Origin: Clarireedia homoeocarpa
Taxonomy: Eukaryota; Ascomycota; Leotiomycetes; Helotiales; Rutstroemiaceae
Direction: 5' to 3'
Length of the DNA: 64,000 bases
NCBI GenBank assembly: GCA_001465935.1
Contig: LNKV01000003.1
Coordinates: 564,363-628,362 of the forward strand
The position numbers were made by a program, and so were the translations under genes. The notes below the pieces were generated by a model. The model did no database searches and was not told the origin of the DNA. It saw only the letters and a program-made list of their open reading frames with translations. Positions 57,817-64,000 of the stretch are shown here, one piece after another; within the stretch, counting starts at the first letter, position 1, and each line of letters opens with the position of its first letter.

Positions 57817-60271
57817 TTACTTCAACAACACCCCCAACTCCCTCCCCACATTCCCTATCCTTGGATCACTTGCTCCCGCCATAACCTTCTGAACCACCTC
57901 CCTCACACCATAAACATCCCTCGCCGCCCCCCTCACCTCCTCCCCCACACCTACCACCGTCCCCAGAGCCACTAACCCTCTATACACCACCTCCGAGTCC
58001 TTCTGCTCCCCCAGCACCCGCGTCAACGTATCCACCACCGCAAGCACCTGTTCAAAATCCGCCTTACTCTCGCCCAACTCTTGGAAGTTGACCGCGTAGT
58101 TAATATACACAGTTGTCGCCGCAACGAGTAGATTGCGATTCGACGAGCCCTTAATCGCCGAAGTAATAATCGATTGGATCTGTTCGAATTTCTGGATTGT
58201 GAGATCCCGGCCCTCGGGGGAGTCGAAGAGGTTCGCGAAACCGCGGATTGCCATCATGATGTGGTTTTCGGATGGCGGGGTTGTTTCAAGAGCGGCTTGT
58301 TGGAAGACGTCGATTATGGATCCGCCTTGTGGGTGCGTGAAGGTTGCGGTTTCGGGAGCGATGGCGAGGAGGCGGAGGAGATCGAGGCCGGCCAGACGGT
58401 CTTTGTAAGGCCATGTTGTGCAGAGTTTGACGGCGAGATCGAGACCGCCAGTGACGGATTGGGAAGTTTTAGTTGCGCCAGTACTTTCGAGGTGTTTGCG
58501 GAGGCGTTGGAGGACGGCTAGTTCTTCCGAGTTCAGAGATACATCCTTTTGACCGTTGGAGATGAGAGCTTGGTTTACTTCCTCAATTTTCTTCTGCATT
58601 TTGGGTACAGATGCAACGATGATAGAAAGGTATTCCTTTTGTGGAAGCACTTTAGGTGGAGGTGGCATAGCTGAAGGCGTTGACCCATCTCCTGGTCGAT
58701 ATCTTGCATCACTACCCCATACGTCTGGTCCGGAACTATCTTGTGACTGACCAATTGTGGCTCCTTGCGTGTTGGTCGTGATGAAGTTTGCTACTTGGTC
58801 TAAGTAGGACATAGGAAGTTCATTATCCGTGATGAATTTTGTGGCTGCCTCATAAGGATTTTGCGAAAGGTTGAAGGGTAGCTTGAGCGGAGGTTTCCCA
58901 TCTTCAATATCGACATCGAAGACATAATCGTATTCCTTCCCTAGATAATCAACTTTCTTTCCGCTACTTCCAACGGCGTCCACAACTGTTCCAACATTGA
59001 TCCATTGTCCTTGTGCTAGAAGGTGGTCAGTATAAGAAATCATTAAATAGTATTGATGACATACCGGCAGACCATGTGTGAGCAGTGACATTGCCGTTCA
59101 ATTCACGAATCATCTGAACTTGTCCTTCCTTGGTACCACTCTTTTGTGTGAGAAATTCGGGCCCTGGAAGCTTCTCTTTATTGACATCAGGTAATGCTTG
59201 TTGAGGAATTGAAGATTCTTTCACCGAATCCTCAAACATCCGTGCTGTCTCGGCATCAGCAACTCGTTCCGGGTCTTTGGTGAAAACTCGAACGACTCTG
59301 TCACTTGCTCCTGAAACAATATCCCCAGTCTCGGCGCAAACAGCAACTCCCCATACGGAGATCGCAGGATGCGTGATTGTCTGGATACATTGGTTATCCC
59401 GCCATATCCTTACGGTTCGATCTTCGCTTGAGCTGACAATTTCTCCGGAAGGTGTAGATGCTAATGAATAGATGAAGTTTTCGTGCCCATGTAATTCCGC
59501 GATCTGCTTGCCCGAAAGTGTCCATAGTCTTATGACTGCATCATTTCCCGCCGATGCAAAATCTGCCCCAGAAGAGTGGCCTTTAGGTAAACGGCAAAGT
59601 GCACGAACAACATCGCCACTTCCTCGAATCGTTCGTAATAACTTCCCGCTTGTATGAAAGACTCTAATGAGCTTGTCGGCGCATGCAGTGATAACGGTTT
59701 CCGAATCTATGGCGAGAACAGCCCAAACACTGCCATCATGACCTCTAAGTACGGATTCGCATTCCCATTTCCCTAATGGCCATATTCTAGCTTCCGCATC
59801 CCAACTTCCACTAACTATGAATCTGCCAGCAGGGTCCAAATCCAAGGCGCATATGTTATGACTATGTCCTAAGAGGAGAGCTTCCGCATTTTCATCTGGG
59901 GTTTTCAAAGGTTGTCGAACCTCAATAACTGTATCCTTTCCACCTGAAATAATCAAGCCCTCAGAGTATGTGGAGTTCGGTGGCAGGTATGCGACAGTAT
60001 TGACAAAGGCGGTTGCGTGGGAGGAAATCGTGGCGTCGAATATTGGTGGTTTGTCAGAAACTAGTTTCCATAATCGAACTGTGCCATCTCTAGAAGCTGA
60101 CAGTATGGCTTTGGGGTCAGGAAAAGCTACAGCTCGAACCTGGCCATATGTGTTAGCAACTATACCAACGAGGAACGGAGCTTGTTGGATAGAGATGTGA
60201 GTGGATAAAGCTGCTGAACTTACATCGTCTTCATGACCTGCACAAGAAGCAGAGAGTTTATATTCTGCCAT
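57817..60271 (-). CDS. DOA1: Phospholipase A2-activating protein homologue, DOA1/UFD3 (Lub1)
   Basis: Cofactor of Cdc48/p97 that binds ubiquitin and controls free ubiquitin levels; deletion in yeast depletes ubiquitin. Exons 60224-60271, 59065-60139 and 57817-59015 give 773 aa starting MAEYKLSASCAGH. An 84-bp intron right after GHEDD is in frame without stops; removal gives GHEDDVRAVAFPDP, the usual first WD blade. Seven WD repeats follow (for example SRDGTVRLWKL, DAEARIWPL, NDAVIRLWTLSG). The central PFU domain covers DVNKEKLPGPEFL..WINVGTVVDA (about 395-460) and binds ubiquitin. The C-terminal PUL domain is an armadillo-like helical repeat (about 500-770), which binds Cdc48. All three domains are complete. 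It is divergent from STRAP with a 0.7-kb shared promoter. Confidence 0.96.
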
Positions 60272-60988
60272 ATTATATAATGTGGTGTATGTATTGCACC
60301 TGTGAAAGACCTTTATCTCTTGTTGTGTTACTGTATTTTCAGTGTCGCCGTTCTTAGAGTTCCATATTCGACGATGAGCTTCTGAGTGAATTGCCCCTCT
60401 GTAATCTGTAATCAATCAACAAAATTACTAGAGACAGCACAACAATTCGGTGAATTGCACCTGCCCTCACGCCTCCCTCCTATCGTTATCCGGACCGGAT
60501 TAACTTGAACCCCGCAGCTCTACGACCTAGCCTTAGAATAGCGAGGCTCGAAACGAGACAATATCCGAAGGGTATCACAGTTACCTTTCTGCTTTATGCT
60601 TCCTTTTGTCGATATTTAAAGGAGGGAGTTTTATATCAACTTCAATTATTATTTCAAAGACAGACGAGAGAGAGGAAGTAGGAGTTACACCCAGAGAGAG
60701 GAATCATCACGAATTTTACGACCACTTTACGAATCTTCTTGAATAGTTCTCTCATTATTCTCTCTTTCTTGCATCGACGGACGGAATTCATCACACCCAC
60801 TCTTCAATTGGACTTCCATTCATTCACGCACACAGCATATACAACGGAATAACGAATACAAGACATTGTCTCCTCAGAGGTTATCGCGGATAGTTTAGAC
60901 ACATCATAAGTTACAGCGAAATATTCCAATTCGAAAAAGCCAGCATACAGAATCGCAATACAGCTCCTACAGCAAATCTACATTCATA
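60272..60988. promoter_or_regulatory. Shared divergent promoter of DOA1 and STRAP
   Basis: 717 bases between two head-to-head ATGs, so both core promoters and leaders must lie here. The plus strand from about 60640 has CT-rich and CA-rich runs typical of a leader, and a TATA-like atatttaa occurs near 60611. No transcript data, so exact start sites are unknown. Confidence 0.6.
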
Positions 60989-62243
60989 ATGGCGGGACCA
61001 GAGAACACCAAGCAATATGTCCCTTTGACTTGTCATGGCCACTCAAGACCGGTTACTCATATCAGTTTCTCTGGATTCGTAGATGGAAAGGAGGATGAAT
61101 ACTACATGATTTCGGCTTGTAAAGGTGTGTGTTCCGTCCAGCGCATTCATGGGAGGTTGCTAAGTTCAATGCAGATAACAATCCTATGCTTAGAAGTGGT
61201 ATTAATGGCGATTGGTATGTTTTAGAGCTGTTACAATTCCGGTAAATGCTGACAGTTGTAGGATTGGTACTTTCTTTGGGCACAAGGGTGCGGTGTATCA
61301 AGCAAGACTCTCGCCCGATGCTAAATATGCCGCAACTGCTTCTGCCGATTTTACAGCGTAAGTAAGATGGTCTCGGACTCCTTTCATCCCACTGATATCA
61401 AGCACAGCAAAGTTTGGGACACATACACTGGCGAAACTCTTTACACAGTTCAACATGCGCATGTTGTTCGCGCCGTCGCATTCCCCCCTGAATCAGGTAC
61501 CCTTCTTGCGACAGGAGGAACTGATAAGAAATTGTACATCTTCGACCTAACAAAAGTTGCACAAGCTGGCGCAAACGGTACACCAACGTCCACTGCCGCT
61601 GGAGTCGACTCTACAATTAATGCACAAGAAAGCGGATTCGAGATTGGCCCAGGTGTCCATAAAGGAACGATTAAAGCTGTCGTCTGGACTAGGGACCCTA
61701 ACATCATTGTTACCGCGGCAGATGATAAGGTCATCAGATGGTGGGATTTACGGACACAATCAGTAGTTCAAGAACAAAAGGTCGATGGAGATATTGGTTC
61801 CTGCGAATTCAGTAACATCAAATCTGAACCAGGTGACATTGGTGATGGGTTGCCTATCTTGTCAATTGCTGCTGGGAAGACCCTTTACTTTTATGGAGGA
61901 CCTTGCGCAAATACTCTTCTCAAGAAGGTAGTGTTGGGATATGAAGTTGCTAGCGTAGCAATTCATCCAATTCAGAGGAAATATATTACTGGCGGAATCA
62001 AGGATACTTGGGCGAAGGTTTACGATTTTGATTCAGATATGGAACTTGGTTAGTTTTCTTCTCACGTTCAAGTTCTGGAACTAACACGTATTTGCAGATC
62101 TTCACAAAGGACATCACGGACCAATCTGGAGTATCAGCTTTTCCCCAGATGGAAAGCTCTATGCGACAGGTAGTGAGGATGGTACAATCAAAATGTGGAA
62201 GAACTGCATTGGTTCTTTCGGATTATGGAGAGCTGAGAGCTAG
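60989..62243 (+). CDS. STRAP: WD40 protein STRAP/UNRIP family
   Basis: Homologue of mammalian STRAP/UNRIP, a seven-bladed WD40 protein that modulates TGF-β receptor signalling and is part of the SMN complex; the fungal role is less clear. Five exons (60989-61124, 61175-61214, 61262-61357, 61408-62048, 62098-62243) give 352 aa starting MAGPENTKQYVPLTC. Splices restore ISACK-DNNPMLRSGINGD-WIGTFFGHKGAVYQ and DFTA-KVWDTYTGE, matching human STRAP at those sites. Later blades are seen as DKKLYIFDLTKV, DDKVIRWWDLRTQ, DTWAKVYDFDS and, in exon 5, GSEDGTIKMWKN. Exon 2 is only 40 bases. The insert QAGANGTPTSTAAGVDS between blades is a fungal feature. It is divergent from DOA1. Confidence 0.95.
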
Positions 62244-62694
62244 GAAGGGTTTGGGTGAGAGTCAAAGAACCTGTAAAGTACGAATTACTGCGGCCTTTTG
62301 CATTACAAGACGACACGGCATAGTCAAATTGTATGAAATGGACAAAGTAGAGCATACGATCTTGGCGGAATAATCGATGGCGGAAGAGATAGAATGCCTA
62401 CAGGAAGATTAGATCCAGCGAAAGCGATACAAAGATAATAGGTATCAATTGATCACAGATGATGTGAACCATTAACTGGGCTACTCCAATCGACTTGGTA
62501 ATGGTGGTTTAGTCGCGCGTTTATCAATCATCGGCTTTTTTAGGTTGCTCCGAATGAGACCGTCATTTCATCCGTATGTCCTTCCATCGGTTCTCGTTCG
62601 ATGGTAAATGTAACGGGAGCGTAAGCTGTGTTACGGCTCCAGAGACCGGCAGCATTCAGCCAAGCTGCATGTTCACCATACAATCCAGTAAACT
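62244..62694. other. Intergenic between convergent STRAP and phosphoribosyltransferase genes
   Basis: About 450 bases with no gene, the 3' flanks of both neighbours. The plus-strand frame that runs on past STRAP is not in phase with its last exon. Confidence 0.6.
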
Positions 62695-63588
62695 TCAGGA
62701 TCTAAATCCCCATCCTCCTTCCACCTTCTGCAAAAGCGGACTTTCTAACACAAACTTTACACGCTCCACCCTCTCCCTACCCACCTTCTCCTCCCATTTG
62801 GCCCCTTGCTTCATAGCCACCCCGCAACCCACAACCTCGCAGCCAATCCTCTCTAACATATCCCACGTGGCTCTCAGCGTCGTCCCAGAACTAACGGCAT
62901 CATCAATAATCACACATTTCTTTCCCTTCACCAAGGGCAATTGGTTGGGATCTAGATAGACTCTTTTTTGACCAAGTTCTGGCGATGTAATGGACGATAC
63001 TTCTGCAGAGAGATCGTCATCGTACCAGAACTTACGGGAGTAGCCAAGTGGGACATATCGTTCTATTACAATATGATAAGCCTCTACATCTAGGACATTA
63101 TAACACCGTCGTTCTTCTATTCCCCAAACTATCAAAGCAAACAAAACAACAAACTCACCCATGCACAGTTTGTCGGCTACCAAGGGCGCAAGAGTCAATC
63201 CTAATGTCGGTAATCCAATAATGACCTCTGGCTTAAACGCCTTGACACGCTCAGCAAGCAAGCCCGCAAGCACTTTCACAACATGCAGCGAAGCCTGGTT
63301 TACGAGAAGAGATGCAACAGCGTGATCGGGGTTGGAGAGAAGAGGCCGGATGGGCAACATGAGGATACGGTGGTTCGGTAGAAGAGCGGGATAGCCATAT
63401 TGGAATGGAAGCTGCTTGGAGCGGTGCGTGGGGAGGGTGGGACTGAGAATTTCTTGCCAGTAGTTGGTTGTAGCTTCGGTGTAGTGGGTATCGGCGGGAA
63501 GGGAAGGGGAGGGAGAAGATGCGGGGGGGGAGGCTGAGTGAGACATTCTGGACTGGTCGTTCGGTAGTATCTTGAGATGCTTTTGCAT
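62695..63588 (-). CDS. Type I phosphoribosyltransferase (PRTase) family protein
   Basis: PRTases transfer ribose-5-phosphate from PRPP to a base or related acceptor. Two exons, 63159-63588 and 62695-63062, flank a 96-bp intron that is in frame and has no stop; removing it joins KLCM to ERYVPLGYSRKFWYDDD. From the first ATG (63588, MQKHLKILPN) the protein is 265 aa; a second ATG at 63546 (MSHSASPPASS) may be the true start. The PRPP-binding motif is KKCVIIDDAVSSGTTL, with the two acidic residues and the Thr-rich loop. Also visible are VIIGLPTLGLTLAPLVADKL and VYLDPNQLPLVKGK. The acceptor base cannot be assigned. Cytosolic. No linked pathway genes. Confidence 0.9.
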   Translation of the reverse strand: MQKHLKILPNDQSRMSHSASPPASSPSPSLPADTHYTEATTNYWQEILSPTLPTHRSKQLPFQYGYPALLPNHRILMLPIRPLLSNPDHAVASLLVNQASLHVVKVLAGLLAERVKAFKPEVIIGLPTLGLTLAPLVADKLCMGEFVVLFALIVWGIEERRCYNVLDVEAYHIVIERYVPLGYSRKFWYDDDLSAEVSSITSPELGQKRVYLDPNQLPLVKGKKCVIIDDAVSSGTTLRATWDMLERIGCEVVGCGVAMKQGAKWEEKVGRERVERVKFVLESPLLQKVEGGWGFRS

Positions 63589-64000
63589 GGTCGATACGAC
63601 CTGAGGGGGGTTTGTGGGGGCGGGTGCTGTGCTGAGTCATTTATTTGTCCTAACAGTTATCCCATATCCCACATCCCACACCCCATAGACCATATCCCAT
63701 CAACTTAAAAATCAACTCAAAATCAACTTCATCTCCAAGACTTCAATTTCTCCTCAAAAAATGACAAGACATCATATATGTCGTCTTCCCTCAGATAAAA
63801 TAAATTCAAATCTTACACGAGATAACAGCAGCCAACAGCACAGCTTTCCTTGCACATTTTCCCTCCACAGCCTCAACACACGACCATCCTCTTTGCAACT
63901 TCATCCAGATCAGCGCTCTGAGGCTTTTTGCTGACTCGTCCTATGGCTTGTTGGCAGGTTATTCTTACCCACACCCAAGAAATGAGGCTCTCTTCCTCCT
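63589..64000. other. Right edge, upstream of the PRTase gene
   Basis: Promoter side of the PRTase gene. Includes repeats of catatccca/catccca at 63661-63700. No gene is visible before the window ends. Confidence 0.55.

Overview
This is a eukaryotic window from a filamentous ascomycete. Genes are single units on both strands, with short introns (46-245 bp) that have GT-AG ends and CTAAC-type branch points. Several families are typical of Pezizomycotina: BIM1-like copper proteins, PIR wall proteins, EglC/BtgC-type GH17 glucanases and secreted amidases. Protein flavour and AT-rich decayed repeats suggest a leotiomycete such as the Sclerotiniaceae, but that is inference only. Exon coordinates were worked out by hand from splice signals and reading-frame continuity.

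Layout. 0-2.3 kb: 3' part of a universal stress protein gene (+). 3.8-6.2 kb: PAB1 (-). 8.7-12.4 kb: HUL5/UBE3C-type HECT ubiquitin ligase (+), divergent from PAB1 across 2.5 kb. 12.9-13.8 kb: GNAT acetyltransferase (-). 14.1-14.8 kb: two tandem AT-rich LTR-like repeats. 15.6-16.0 kb: DUF202 membrane-protein gene broken by a frameshift. 17.0-18.2 kb: aldo-keto reductase (+). 20.3-21.7 kb: TauD-type dioxygenase (-). 21.7-28.0 kb: gene-poor stretch with coding remnants. 28.0-29.2 kb: 2-oxoglutarate/Fe(II) oxygenase (-). 29.5-30.4 kb: a complete non-autonomous hAT-like element with an 8-bp target duplication. 31.5-32.5 kb: unknown protein with a HEPN-like motif (+), convergent with a J-domain protein that has a C-terminal Cys cluster (33.1-34.6 kb, -). 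35.1-37.0 kb: secreted amidase (-), divergent from a secreted phospholipase C/acid phosphatase-family enzyme (38.8-40.2 kb, +). 42.2-43.6 kb: PIR-repeat, GPI-type wall protein (+). 46.0-46.8 kb: O-methyltransferase pseudogene (-). 48.1-50.3 kb: membrane-anchored GH17 glucanase (-). 52.3-52.9 kb: isochorismatase-family hydrolase (+). 53.0-53.9 kb: SRR1-domain protein (-). 56.3-57.3 kb: BIM1/X325-type copper protein (+). 57.8-60.3 kb: DOA1/PLAP (-), divergent from STRAP (61.0-62.2 kb, +). 62.7-63.6 kb: phosphoribosyltransferase (-).

The genes do not form one pathway. Two loose themes recur: ubiquitin and protein quality control (HUL5, DOA1, J-protein), and secreted or wall proteins in the 35-57 kb part. 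I found no biosynthetic cluster, CRISPR array, rRNA or convincing tRNA. The most noteworthy items are the hAT-like element, a ~235-bp repeat family with a conserved internal doublet in three places, the DUF202 frameshift that looks like a microhomology deletion, and the HEPN-like protein.
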